A DNA stretch of 64,000 nucleotides from Shewanella amazonensis SB2B (GTDB taxonomy: Bacteria; Pseudomonadota; Gammaproteobacteria; Enterobacterales; Shewanellaceae): NCBI RefSeq assembly GCF_000015245.1, contig NC_008700.1:1742001-1806000 (forward strand). The letters are read 5' to 3'. Of the stretch, positions 1 through 7,545 are shown one piece after another. The number at the start of each line of letters is the position of its first letter. Position 1 is the stretch's first letter. The position numbers were made by a program, and so were the translations under genes. A model generated the notes under the pieces. The model saw only the letters and a program-made list of their open reading frames with translations. It made no database searches and was not told the origin of the DNA.

Positions 1-691
1 TGCTGCCACTGGCGCTACTGCTTCTGTTATCTACGTACCTGCGCCTTTCTGTAAAGACGCCATTCTGGAAGCCATCGACGGTGGCATCGAGCTGATCGTA
101 TGTATCACCGAAGGTATCCCAACTCTGGATATGCTGCAGGTGAAAGTGAAGCTGGAAGAAACCGGCGTTCGCATGATTGGTCCTAACTGCCCAGGTGTTA
201 TCACTCCAGGCGAATGTAAGATTGGTATCATGCCAGGTCACATCCACAAGCCAGGCAAAGTCGGTATCGTTTCCCGCAGCGGCACTCTGACTTACGAAGC
301 CGTTAAGCAGACCACTGACGAAGGTTTCGGCCAGTCTACTTGCGTAGGTATTGGTGGTGACCCAATCCCAGGTACCAACTTCATCGACGTACTGGAAATG
401 TTCCAGAACGATCCTCAGACCGAAGCCATCGTGATGATCGGTGAAATCGGTGGTACTGCCGAGGAAGAAGCTGCTGCTTACATCAAGGCTAACGTGACCA
501 AGCCAGTTGTGTCTTACATCGCCGGTGTGACTGCACCTGCCGGTAAGCGCATGGGCCATGCCGGTGCGATTATCGCCGGTGGTAAAGGTACTGCCGAAGA
601 CAAATTCGCTGCCCTGGAAGCTGCCGGTGTAACCACCGTTCGCTCTCTGGCCGATATCGGCAAGGCGCTGCGTGAAAAGACTGGTTGGTAA
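1..691 (+). CDS. sucD: Succinyl-CoA synthetase alpha subunit, 3' part (5' end outside window)
   Basis: ADP-forming succinyl-CoA ligase alpha subunit, which interconverts succinyl-CoA and succinate in the TCA cycle with SucB. The reading frame is open from base 2 and gives about 229 residues, against about 289 for the E. coli protein, so roughly 60 N-terminal residues lie upstream. The NCPGVITPGECKIGIMPGH stretch and the active-site loop GKRMGHAGAIIAGG are plain; the His codon at 557-559 should be the phosphorylated histidine. sucB is expected just upstream, outside the window. A strong hairpin terminator follows at once, so this is the last gene of its operon. Identification is very secure. 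Confidence 0.98.
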   Translation, partial: AATGATASVIYVPAPFCKDAILEAIDGGIELIVCITEGIPTLDMLQVKVKLEETGVRMIGPNCPGVITPGECKIGIMPGHIHKPGKVGIVSRSGTLTYEAVKQTTDEGFGQSTCVGIGGDPIPGTNFIDVLEMFQNDPQTEAIVMIGEIGGTAEEEAAAYIKANVTKPVVSYIAGVTAPAGKRMGHAGAIIAGGKGTAEDKFAALEAAGVTTVRSLADIGKALREKTGW

Positions 692-704
692 TCCCATCCG
701 GTAG

Positions 705-734
705 AAAAAGGGCGCCTTCGGGCGCCCTTTTTTT
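705..734 (+). terminator. Rho-independent terminator after sucD
   Basis: A GGGCGCC/GGCGCCC stem closed by a TTCG tetraloop, preceded by an A-run and followed by seven or more T. It sits 14 bases after the sucD stop. Confidence 0.93.
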
Positions 735-799
735 GTGTGTATAGATGTATGTATAGAAGTAGGTATAGATATGTGTATTGACTCATTGATAGGCGTGGC

Positions 800-1717
800 A
801 TGTCCGTAATCGAAATCGTCTTCCCGCTGCTGTTTATCGCCGCGCTGGGCTATGGTGCCTGCCGCAGTGGCTGGTTTAGCCGCGAGCATATCGCCGGCAT
901 AAGCAAGTTCGCCTTTTATGTGTGTATTCCCGCACTGCTGTTTTCCGCCATGCTGAAAGTACCACTTAAAGAGAGTATCCGCTTACCGGTGCTGGCGGCC
1001 TTTTATATTCCAGTGGTGCTGAGCTTCGCCTTTACCTTGTTGCTGGCCCACCAAACCCTTAAACGCCCATACCGAGACTGCGCCGTGCTTGCCCTCGGCG
1101 GCAGCTACTCCAACACCTTGCTGGTGGGCTTGCCGGTGATCATGGCTGCCTTCGGCCCTGCGCAGATGGCAAGCGTGTTTTTAATTATTCCCTTTCACAG
1201 TGCGGTGTTGTTTGGGCTCACTTTTGCGCTGTCTGATAATACGGAAGCCGAGGGTGGCAGCAGGGGCACACAGCTTATCAAGGGGCTGCTGTTTAACCCT
1301 GTGGTGGCGAGTATCGGCCTTGGGCTTATCGGTAACGTCGCCGGGCTGAGCCTGCCGACAGCCCTTGGCACCAGCCTCGAAATGCTCGCCAAACCAGCCA
1401 TTGCCTGTGCGCTCTTTGTGCTGGGTGCCAATTTGAATCAATATCGCCTCTCCAGTGCCTTTGCTCTGACGGCGGTGTTAAGTGCGATTAAGCTTATGCT
1501 GCTGCCCCTGCTTATCCTGATTGCGGGTAAGCTGCTTGGGCTTACCTCACTGGAGCTTGCGGTAACAGTACTGCTTGGCGCATCGCCACTTGGGGTGAAC
1601 GCCTACCTGATTGCGGCGCAGCTTAAGCGCGACAGCGACATCATTGCTGGCGCCGTGGTGCTGTCATCCATGCTTTGTATCCTCTCTGTGATCTTCTGGT
1701 TAACTGTGTTAACGTGA
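800..1717 (+). CDS. AEC-family transporter (auxin efflux carrier-like permease)
   Basis: 305-residue inner-membrane protein with about ten hydrophobic helices in two halves, the usual length and layout of the bacterial AEC (auxin efflux carrier) family. Near residue 90 the GGSYSNTLLVGLPV segment and near residue 255 the GASPLGVNAYLIA segment resemble the conserved helix-breaking motifs of the two halves. Family members move organic acids or amino acids; the substrate cannot be told here. It starts with ATG 65 bases past the sucD terminator and has no operon partner. The stop codon lies inside the first unit of an 18-base tandem repeat (1714-1809). Confidence 0.85.
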   Translation: MSVIEIVFPLLFIAALGYGACRSGWFSREHIAGISKFAFYVCIPALLFSAMLKVPLKESIRLPVLAAFYIPVVLSFAFTLLLAHQTLKRPYRDCAVLALGGSYSNTLLVGLPVIMAAFGPAQMASVFLIIPFHSAVLFGLTFALSDNTEAEGGSRGTQLIKGLLFNPVVASIGLGLIGNVAGLSLPTALGTSLEMLAKPAIACALFVLGANLNQYRLSSAFALTAVLSAIKLMLLPLLILIAGKLLGLTSLELAVTVLLGASPLGVNAYLIAAQLKRDSDIIAGAVVLSSMLCILSVIFWLTVLT

Positions 1718-1809
1718 GGCCTCTTTTTGGGTTGAGGACTTTACTTTGTCTTTGGTTGAGGACTCTTTTTGGGTCGAGGACTCTTTTTGAGTTGAAGACT
1801 CTTTTGGGG
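1714..1809. repeat. Five-unit imperfect 18-bp tandem repeat
   Basis: Units begin at about 1714, 1732, 1756, 1774 and 1792 and follow the pattern TTGAGGACTCTTTTTGGG. Four units are 18 bases; the second is 24 bases with an internal variant. The array starts on the stop codon of the AEC gene and ends 34 bases before the next start codon. All units run the same way, with no inverted arms. It is too short and too irregular to be CRISPR. Confidence 0.85.
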
Positions 1810-1843
1810 GAGCTCTGAGAAGGGCAGTGCAGGAGCGCATTTT

Positions 1844-2347
1844 ATGATAATTACAACAACAGACAGATTGATTTTACGGCATTTCAACGAAGGCGATATA
1901 GAAGCGCTGTTTTTAATGAACAGTATCCCGGAAATATTGACCTATATCCCCATCGAACCTTTTACGGACATGGCCCAGGCCGAGAAATTGCTCCATGAGG
2001 TGATTTTCGAAGACTATCGCAGCCGCGGTTTCGGTCGCTGGGCGGTCGAGCATAAGGCCAGTGGCAAGGTGATTGGTTTTTGTGGTCCCAAGTTTATTCC
2101 TGAGTACGACAAAGTAGAGCTGGGTTACCGTTACCTGCCCGAATATTGGGGGCAGGGGATTGGCAGTGAGGCAGCATCAGCCGCCATTGCCGAATTCAAA
2201 CCCAGGCTTGGCATAGACGAAGCTATAGCGCTCATTCTTGATGGTAATTTCGGTTCCATGGGCGTTGCCAGGCACATCGGCATGGAGCCGCAGCAGCGTG
2301 ATAAATTTATGGAGCATGATGTGACTGTGTTCCATAAGTGGCTGTAA
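1844..2347 (+). CDS. GNAT N-acetyltransferase, RimJ/RimL type
   Basis: 167-residue acetyltransferase of the RimJ/RimL branch of the GNAT fold. It opens with TDRLILRHFNEGDIEALF, and the acetyl-CoA binding motif A is seen as LGYRYLPEYWGQGIGSEAA around residues 93-111. The C-terminal part has the usual N-x-x-S-x-x-V-A-x-x-x-G-M arrangement. RimJ/L relatives acetylate protein N-termini, small amines or antibiotics; the target here is unknown. It stands alone between the tandem repeat array and the rnk leader. Other GNAT genes of the same branch occur in this window at 27384 and 33068. Confidence 0.87.
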   Translation: MIITTTDRLILRHFNEGDIEALFLMNSIPEILTYIPIEPFTDMAQAEKLLHEVIFEDYRSRGFGRWAVEHKASGKVIGFCGPKFIPEYDKVELGYRYLPEYWGQGIGSEAASAAIAEFKPRLGIDEAIALILDGNFGSMGVARHIGMEPQQRDKFMEHDVTVFHKWL

Positions 2348-2663
2348 TTACACCCCGACAGCCGCAAATTCCGTCTTCATCGCTGGCATTTGGCGATAAG
2401 GCGGGGTAGAGTCTCCTTTGGTGACTCTGGTCAGACTCTTAAGCAAGGGTTCGACTTTTCTTCGGGTTACCTCACCAAGAGCCTCCCGGCTCACCGCTCT
2501 TTCGCCTGATCCTGACATTTTTATTGGATTATTTCTGACCCGCATCTTTCAAGGTGCGGGTTTGGACTATTTGGTGCGCTAAACCCTCCGTGGGGGAAGG
2601 GATAACGCGATTGTTGGGCGCCGCCCAATAGGGTGGCCTTGTTTAAGAAAGTAGAGGACTGCT
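2348..2663. other. 316-base intergenic region before rnk, with two inverted repeats
   Basis: No convincing gene. It contains a 10-bp stem hairpin at 2538-2561 (one G-T pair, TTCA loop) that may terminate the GNAT transcript, and a 15-base palindrome at 2614-2628 (TTGGGCG-C-CGCCCAA), about 35 bases before the rnk start, which may be an operator. Minus-strand reading frames here have no family resemblance. Confidence 0.6.
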
Positions 2664-3074
2664 GTGACTGAACAACCCAAGATTGTGATCTCCGAAATTG
2701 ATATGGAGCGTCTTGAACGATTATTGGAAAGCCTGCCGGGGAATGATGCCGGCAAGGTGGCATTGGAAGCTGAACTCAGCCGCGCTGAGGTCAGACCGTC
2801 CAAGGATATGCCAGCCAATGTGGTGACCATGAATTCCGAGGTACGCTTTACCGTGTCATCCTCGGCAGAAGAATTTTGCCTGAGGCTGGTATACCCAAAA
2901 GATGTGTCGGCCAAGGGGGACACAGTCTCCATCCTCGCGCCGGTCGGCAGTGCTCTGCTGGGACTGGCCCAGGGGGATGAGATGGACTGGCCCCGTCCCG
3001 GTGGCGGTACCACCCGGGTCAGAATCGAAGAAGTGACTTATCAGCCTGAGCGCAGTGGTGACTTTCACCGCTGA
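2664..3074 (+). CDS. rnk: Regulator of nucleoside diphosphate kinase (Rnk)
   Basis: 136-residue Rnk-type protein: a short N-terminal coiled region followed by a GreA/GreB C-terminal-like domain (from about residue 50), with the family features VYPKD.S...ISILAPVGSALLG-like and a conserved hydrophobic C-terminal strand. Rnk proteins bind RNA polymerase near the secondary channel and were described as regulators of nucleoside diphosphate kinase. The start is a GTG, chosen because an AGAGG Shine-Dalgarno lies seven bases upstream and no ATG fits. It converges with fur across a shared bidirectional terminator. Confidence 0.9.
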   Translation: MTEQPKIVISEIDMERLERLLESLPGNDAGKVALEAELSRAEVRPSKDMPANVVTMNSEVRFTVSSSAEEFCLRLVYPKDVSAKGDTVSILAPVGSALLGLAQGDEMDWPRPGGGTTRVRIEEVTYQPERSGDFHR

Positions 3075-3113
3075 GTAGTCCGCGCATTAAGCCGCGCTTC
3101 AGGATAAAGCAAT

Positions 3114-3146
3114 AAAAAAACCAGCGCTGGAGCGCTGGTTTTTTAT
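3114..3146. terminator. Bidirectional terminator between rnk and fur
   Basis: A-run, then an 11-base-arm hairpin built on CCAGCGCT/AGCGCTGG, then a T-run. It works in either direction for these convergent genes. Confidence 0.93.
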
Positions 3147-3161
3147 TAGGGAAAACAGCGA

Positions 3162-3593
3162 TTACTCGTCGCCGTGATCACAGGTATCGTTGGTGCATAC
3201 GCCGTACAGATACAGGCTGTGGTTGGTGAGCTTAATGTTGTGGCGCATGGCAATTTCATTCTGACGACGTTCAATCAAATCGTCAGAAAACTCAATCACT
3301 TTGCCACAGCTCAAACAGACCAGATGATCGTGATGATGTTGGGTTGACAGCTCGAACACGGCCTTGCCGCTTTCGAAGTGGTGACGGGAGACGATGCCCG
3401 CATCGTCGAACTGGTTCAGTACCCGGTACACGGTGGCCAGGCCAATCTCTTCACCAATCTCGAGCAACTTCTTGTACAGGTCTTCGGCACTGATGTGTTG
3501 ATTCTCTGGTTCTTGCATCAGCTCCAGGATTTTTACTCGTGGCAGGGTAACTTTCAATCCCGCTTTTTTCAGCGCCTGATTTCCATCTGTCAT
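3162..3593 (-). CDS. fur: Ferric uptake regulator Fur
   Basis: 143-residue Fe(II)-dependent repressor of iron uptake and storage genes. It follows the E. coli protein almost residue by residue: MTDGNQALKKAGLKVTLPR at the N-terminus, the winged-helix region with ATVYRVLNQFDDAGIV, the metal-site HHHDHLVCLSCGKVIEF and a second CxxxxC pair (GVCTNDTC) near the end. The start is placed at the ATG read from 3593, not the longer upstream frame, because this matches the family N-terminus and has an AAGAGA site upstream. A candidate Fur box lies 40 bases before the start, suggesting autoregulation. Confidence 0.97.
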   Translation of the reverse strand: MTDGNQALKKAGLKVTLPRVKILELMQEPENQHISAEDLYKKLLEIGEEIGLATVYRVLNQFDDAGIVSRHHFESGKAVFELSTQHHHDHLVCLSCGKVIEFSDDLIERRQNEIAMRHNIKLTNHSLYLYGVCTNDTCDHGDE

Positions 3594-3632
3594 GGTTAAT
3601 CTCTTGATTGCAGAACCATTGGGCTCTTTGTG

Positions 3633-3651
3633 GACAATGGAAATCATTATA
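3633..3651. promoter_or_regulatory. Candidate Fur box upstream of fur
   Basis: GACAATGGAAATCATTATA matches the 19-base Fur consensus GATAATGATAATCATTATC at 15 positions. It is 40-58 bases upstream of the fur start codon, a position that fits autoregulation. Confidence 0.7.
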
Positions 3652-3845
3652 TGTGTCTGGATTCAAAACTTAAACCTTTGATAGCCCTTAAATGAACTCA
3701 TATGGCAATATTTGCTGGTGTATCAGACAATCGTCCATGATTGGGTCAAAAAGGCACATTCAGATAAGGGTTATACCAAGGCACAATTGTCAGCGACCTG
3801 CGTGAAATGGCAGGCTGGTAACAAAATAATAAGGAAGGCATCAGC

Positions 3846-4592
3846 ATGTACCGGCATATAGTAGTACTCACAGGCGCAGGGATTTCTGCAGAGTCCGGGA
3901 TCCGTACCTTTCGCGATCAGGATGGCCTGTGGGAAGAGCACCATATAGAAGACGTGGCGACCCCTGAAGGTTATGAGCGCGATCCTGAACTGGTAGAGCG
4001 TTTTTACAATCTGCGCTGGGAGCAGCTAAAGTCGACAGACGTTAAAGCTAACCCGGCCCACGAGGCGCTTGCGCAGCTTGAAGCTGAATTTGACGGCGAC
4101 TTTTTGCTGGTAACCCAAAACGTGGATGATTTGCACGAGCGCGGTGGCAGCCAACGGCTTATTCATATGCATGGCGAGCTCAATAAAGGCCGTTGTCCCC
4201 GCTCACGTCAAACTTTCTTATTGCGTGAGCCCTTTGGTCCGGACAATGTTTGTACCTGCTGTATCCCTCCCCAGCGTTTGCGGCCCCATATCGTCTGGTT
4301 TGGTGAAATGCCTTTTGGCATGGATCGCATCCACGATGCGCTGGAACGCTGCGATCTCTTTATTGCCATAGGTACCTCAGGCACTGTGTACCCGGCGGCA
4401 GGCTTTGTGGATATCGCCAATCATCATGGTGCCCAAACAGTGGAAGTGAATCTCGCAGCTCCCGATAGACACAGTCAGTTTCAATGGCACCTCACAGGTA
4501 AAGCCGGAGACATAGTGCCACGATTGGTGAAGGCTGTGCTTCAAGGAAAAAGCTTGTGCAGCTTGGCCGATGTGCTGCAAGAGACCGACTGA
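3846..4592 (+). CDS. cobB: NAD-dependent protein deacylase (sirtuin)
   Basis: 248-residue sirtuin that removes acyl groups from lysines using NAD. The NAD motif GAGISAESGIRTFRD is near residue 10, TQNVDDLHERGG near 95, and the catalytic-base HMHGEL follows. Three Cys (one in GRCP, two in CTCC) are where E. coli CobB has its zinc-binding region. The FYNLR segment keeps the Y-x-x-R pair that marks sirtuins with desuccinylase activity. An AAGGAAGG site precedes the ATG. The next gene starts three bases after the stop, so the two are probably co-transcribed. Similarity to E. coli CobB is high throughout. Confidence 0.95.
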   Translation: MYRHIVVLTGAGISAESGIRTFRDQDGLWEEHHIEDVATPEGYERDPELVERFYNLRWEQLKSTDVKANPAHEALAQLEAEFDGDFLLVTQNVDDLHERGGSQRLIHMHGELNKGRCPRSRQTFLLREPFGPDNVCTCCIPPQRLRPHIVWFGEMPFGMDRIHDALERCDLFIAIGTSGTVYPAAGFVDIANHHGAQTVEVNLAAPDRHSQFQWHLTGKAGDIVPRLVKAVLQGKSLCSLADVLQETD

Positions 4593-4595
4593 AGA

Positions 4596-5036
4596 ATGAA
4601 AAAAGCCATTATTCTCAGAGGCCTGCCCGGCAGCGGGAAGTCATTTTGGGTGACAGAGTTTCTGGCGTCGTTACCCGAGGCGGCTCACCCAGACAAGCCT
4701 TCTGCACGGGTGTTTTCCACCGATGCGTTTTTTATCAAAGATGGCGTGTACTGCTTCGATGCCAAAAAGTTACCCGAATACCATCAGCGCAACCTCTGTG
4801 GATTTATCGAGGCGATGGCAGAGGGCACACCTGTGGTGATTTGCGATAACACCAATTTGGCACACTGGGAATATTTGTCTTACGAGACTGCGGCCAAAGC
4901 CCTGGGATATGAGGTGGAAAAGGTGCTCATAGGCAGCCCGGGCGACAGGCGCCATCAGGCGCTCTGTGCCGAGCGAAACAGCCACGGCGTACCACTGGTC
5001 GCCATCAGGCGCATGGCCAGGACATTTCAGCCCTGA
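4596..5036 (+). CDS. Small P-loop kinase-like ATPase
   Basis: 146-residue protein with a Walker A motif GLPGSGKS at residues 9-16 and an internal VICDNTNLAHWEY strand typical of the polynucleotide-kinase/NEDD4-binding-protein-2 type of P-loop kinases. Such small proteins phosphorylate nucleotides, RNA ends or other small molecules; no substrate can be inferred. It starts three bases after cobB and is probably translated by coupling, as its own ribosome site is weak. It converges with bioA, whose stop codon is only seven bases away, with no clear terminator between. Confidence 0.75.
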   Translation: MKKAIILRGLPGSGKSFWVTEFLASLPEAAHPDKPSARVFSTDAFFIKDGVYCFDAKKLPEYHQRNLCGFIEAMAEGTPVVICDNTNLAHWEYLSYETAAKALGYEVEKVLIGSPGDRRHQALCAERNSHGVPLVAIRRMARTFQP

Positions 5037-5043
5037 ACTCGCG

Positions 5044-6354
5044 TTATCCGTGCGCCGGGTTGTTGGCGGTTTTGCAGATGCCTTCCAGCGAAGCAACCTC
5101 CACCATGGCACGGGTCAGCATGCCTAGCTCTGAATCACTGATACAGTAGGGCGGCATCACGTAAATTAATCTGCCGAAGGGGCGAACCCACACTCCTCGC
5201 GCGGCAAAGGCCATAAGTGCAAAGGCCGTGTCGACGGTTTGCACCATTTCAATCACACCCACGGCGCCGAGCACTCGTACATCGGCTACCTGCGGCAGCG
5301 TTCTGGCGGTTTCCAGTAACTCGGTCAGCTTGGCTTCAATATTGGCAACCTGCGCTGGCCAGCGGTTTTCGGCAAAAAGTTCAAGGCTTGCCAGAGCGGC
5401 CGCGCAGGCGAGCGGATTAGCCATAAAGGTGGGGCCGTGCATGAATACACCGGCGGGTGAACTCGAAATGCCAGCTGCCACCTCATCCGTGCACAGGGTT
5501 GCAGCGAGACTCAGCATGCCGCCGGTGAGCGCCTTGCCAAGGCAGAGCAAATCAGGGGTTATACCCGCATGCTCGTAGGCGAATGCCTTGCCGGTGCGGC
5601 CAAAACCGGTGGCAATCTCATCCAAAATCAGCAGCACCCTATATTCGTCACAGAGCGCACGCACGGATTTGAGATAGTCAGGGCTATGGAATCTCAGGCC
5701 GCCGGCTCCCTGCATGATGGGTTCAATGATAAGCGCTGCAATTTCCTGGTGATGTGCCTGAAGCAATGCGCGCAGTTCTGCCAGGTCTTGCTCTGCAAGG
5801 GAACGACCAAAACCTGCTGGAGGCGCCTTGGCGAATATTTGCTTGGGTACCAGATGGCCAAACATGCCGTGCATGCCTGAGTTGGGATCGCACACACTCA
5901 TGGCCGCAAAGGTATCGCCATGATAGCCGCCGAGTACGGTCAGCAGTTTGTGCTTTTGCGGCTCGCTTCTCCCTTGCCAGTACTGCATGGCCATCTTGAG
6001 TGCGACTTCCACCGCCACTGAGCCAGAGTCGGCATAAAACACCCTGGTCAGTGTGGGGTGAACCAGCTTAAGCAGTGCTTTACCTAGCGCGGTGGCAGGC
6101 TCATGGGTGAGGCCGCCGAACATCACATGGCTGAGTTTAGCGGCCTGAGCCTGCACCGCGCTTACCAGCGCCGGATGCCCATAGCCATGGATGGCCGACC
6201 ACCAGGAAGAGGTGCCGTCAACCAACTCGCGACCATCCTCCAGTGTCAGGCGGCAGCCTCGGGCACTTTGCACACCCAGCACAGGTAAAGGCGCTGCCAT
6301 GGAGGTATAAGGGTGCCAAAGGTGGTTACGGTCAAACTCAAAATCTATGCTCAT
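5044..6354 (-). CDS. bioA: Adenosylmethionine-8-amino-7-oxononanoate aminotransferase
   Basis: 436-residue PLP-dependent class III aminotransferase that makes 7,8-diaminopelargonate from KAPA using S-adenosylmethionine as amino donor. Seen: HLWHPYTSM near the N-terminus, DGTSSWWSAIHGYGHP, GGYHGDTFAAMSVCDP, LILDEIATGFGRTG and the PLP lysine in CLGKALTGG near residue 280. W-W-S-A and H-L-W-H-P-Y are specific to BioA against other class III enzymes. It is transcribed divergently from bioB, and the 110-base gap holds a candidate BirA operator. Confidence 0.97.
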   Translation of the reverse strand: MSIDFEFDRNHLWHPYTSMAAPLPVLGVQSARGCRLTLEDGRELVDGTSSWWSAIHGYGHPALVSAVQAQAAKLSHVMFGGLTHEPATALGKALLKLVHPTLTRVFYADSGSVAVEVALKMAMQYWQGRSEPQKHKLLTVLGGYHGDTFAAMSVCDPNSGMHGMFGHLVPKQIFAKAPPAGFGRSLAEQDLAELRALLQAHHQEIAALIIEPIMQGAGGLRFHSPDYLKSVRALCDEYRVLLILDEIATGFGRTGKAFAYEHAGITPDLLCLGKALTGGMLSLAATLCTDEVAAGISSSPAGVFMHGPTFMANPLACAAALASLELFAENRWPAQVANIEAKLTELLETARTLPQVADVRVLGAVGVIEMVQTVDTAFALMAFAARGVWVRPFGRLIYVMPPYCISDSELGMLTRAMVEVASLEGICKTANNPAHG

Positions 6355-6378
6355 TTTGCGCGCTCAAAATTTAATCAT

Positions 6379-6411
6379 CAGTAAACCCTGCCAACTGGTT
6401 GGCGTTGACAG
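6379..6411. promoter_or_regulatory. Candidate BirA operator between bioA and bioB
   Basis: The half-sites CAGTAAACC and CGTTGACAG are separated by 15 bases, the spacing known for BirA sites (TTGTAAACC-N14/15-GGTTTACAA). The right half is degenerate. Its place between the divergent biotin genes supports the call; the sequence match alone is moderate. Confidence 0.55.
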
Positions 6412-6464
6412 TGTAAGGGCCAGGGTTATCCTAGCCAACAGAAAACATTAATTGGGGTAATACC

Positions 6465-7529
6465 ATGTCATCCTTTGCCGTTCGTCACGACTGGAGCCGT
6501 CAGGAAGTCGAGGCGCTGTTTGCACTGCCAATGAACGATTTGCTGTTTCGTGCCCACAGCATACACCGCGAAGTGTTCGATCCCAATGAGGTACAGATAA
6601 GCCGTTTGCTATCGATTAAAACCGGTGCTTGCCCCGAGGACTGTAAATACTGCCCTCAAAGCGCCCGTTACGATACCGGTCTTGAAAAAGAGCGCCTGCT
6701 GGAAATTGAGAAGGTGCTGACCGAAGCCCGCGCCGCCAAAGACGCCGGTGCCACCCGTTTTTGTATGGGGGCCGCCTGGCGTAATCCCCATGAGCGTGAT
6801 ATGCCGTATCTGACTGATATGGTCAAAGAAGTAAAGTCCATGGGGCTGGAAACCTGCATGACACTGGGCATGCTTTCGGCCCATCAGGCCAATCAGCTTG
6901 CCGAAGCCGGTCTGGATTATTACAACCACAACCTGGATACGTCTCCGGAGTTTTACGGCGATATCATCACCACCCGCACCTATCAGGACAGGCTCGATAC
7001 CCTTTCCAATGTGCGTGCCGCCGGTATGAAGGTGTGTTCTGGTGGTATCGTCGGCATGGGCGAGCAGGCCACCGACCGTGCCGGTTTGCTGCAGCAATTG
7101 GCTAACCTAGAACAACATCCGGACTCAGTGCCCATCAATATGTTGGTGAAGGTGACCGGCACGCCACTGGACAGCGTGGATGATTTGGATCCGCTGGAAT
7201 TTGTGCGCACCATCGCCGTTGCCCGTATTTTGATGCCGCTCTCAAGGGTACGTTTGTCTGCCGGTCGCGAGAACATGAGTGACGAGCTGCAGGCCATGTG
7301 TTTCTTTGCCGGTGCCAACTCGATTTTTTACGGCTGCAAGTTGCTGACCACACCAAATCCTGAAGAAAACGATGATATGAGCCTGTTCCGCCGCTTGGGC
7401 CTCAAACCCGAGCAAGGCAAGGCGGCCATCGTCGAGGAAGATGCCGCCGTGGTGGCGCGGGCAGCCAGGGAGCAACAGGCTGAGGGCGAAGCCAAGACCA
7501 AACCGCTTTTCTACGACGCGGCCAACTGA
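6465..7529 (+). CDS. bioB: Biotin synthase
   Basis: 354-residue radical SAM enzyme that inserts sulfur into dethiobiotin. The CxxxCxxC cluster ligands are Cys56, Cys60 and Cys63 in GACPEDCKYCPQS. Also seen are YNHNLDTSPEFYG, GGIVGMGE and RLSAGRENM with the arginine that ligates the second Fe-S cluster. The length is usual (E. coli 346). First gene of bioBFCD; bioF begins 16 bases after its stop. A GGGGT-containing site lies before the ATG. Expression is probably repressed by BirA-biotinyl-AMP at the upstream operator. Confidence 0.98.
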   Translation: MSSFAVRHDWSRQEVEALFALPMNDLLFRAHSIHREVFDPNEVQISRLLSIKTGACPEDCKYCPQSARYDTGLEKERLLEIEKVLTEARAAKDAGATRFCMGAAWRNPHERDMPYLTDMVKEVKSMGLETCMTLGMLSAHQANQLAEAGLDYYNHNLDTSPEFYGDIITTRTYQDRLDTLSNVRAAGMKVCSGGIVGMGEQATDRAGLLQQLANLEQHPDSVPINMLVKVTGTPLDSVDDLDPLEFVRTIAVARILMPLSRVRLSAGRENMSDELQAMCFFAGANSIFYGCKLLTTPNPEENDDMSLFRRLGLKPEQGKAAIVEEDAAVVARAAREQQAEGEAKTKPLFYDAAN

Positions 7530-7545
7530 GCCGGATTTACCAGTG

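Noticed and set aside
1714..1809. Repeat array considered as CRISPR or attachment site
   Set aside because: Units are contiguous 18-mers with no spacers; there is no integrase or tRNA gene near.
2614..2628. Palindrome TTGGGCG-C-CGCCCAA as a terminator
   Set aside because: A one-base centre cannot form a normal hairpin loop and no T-run follows; kept only as a possible operator within the rnk leader.
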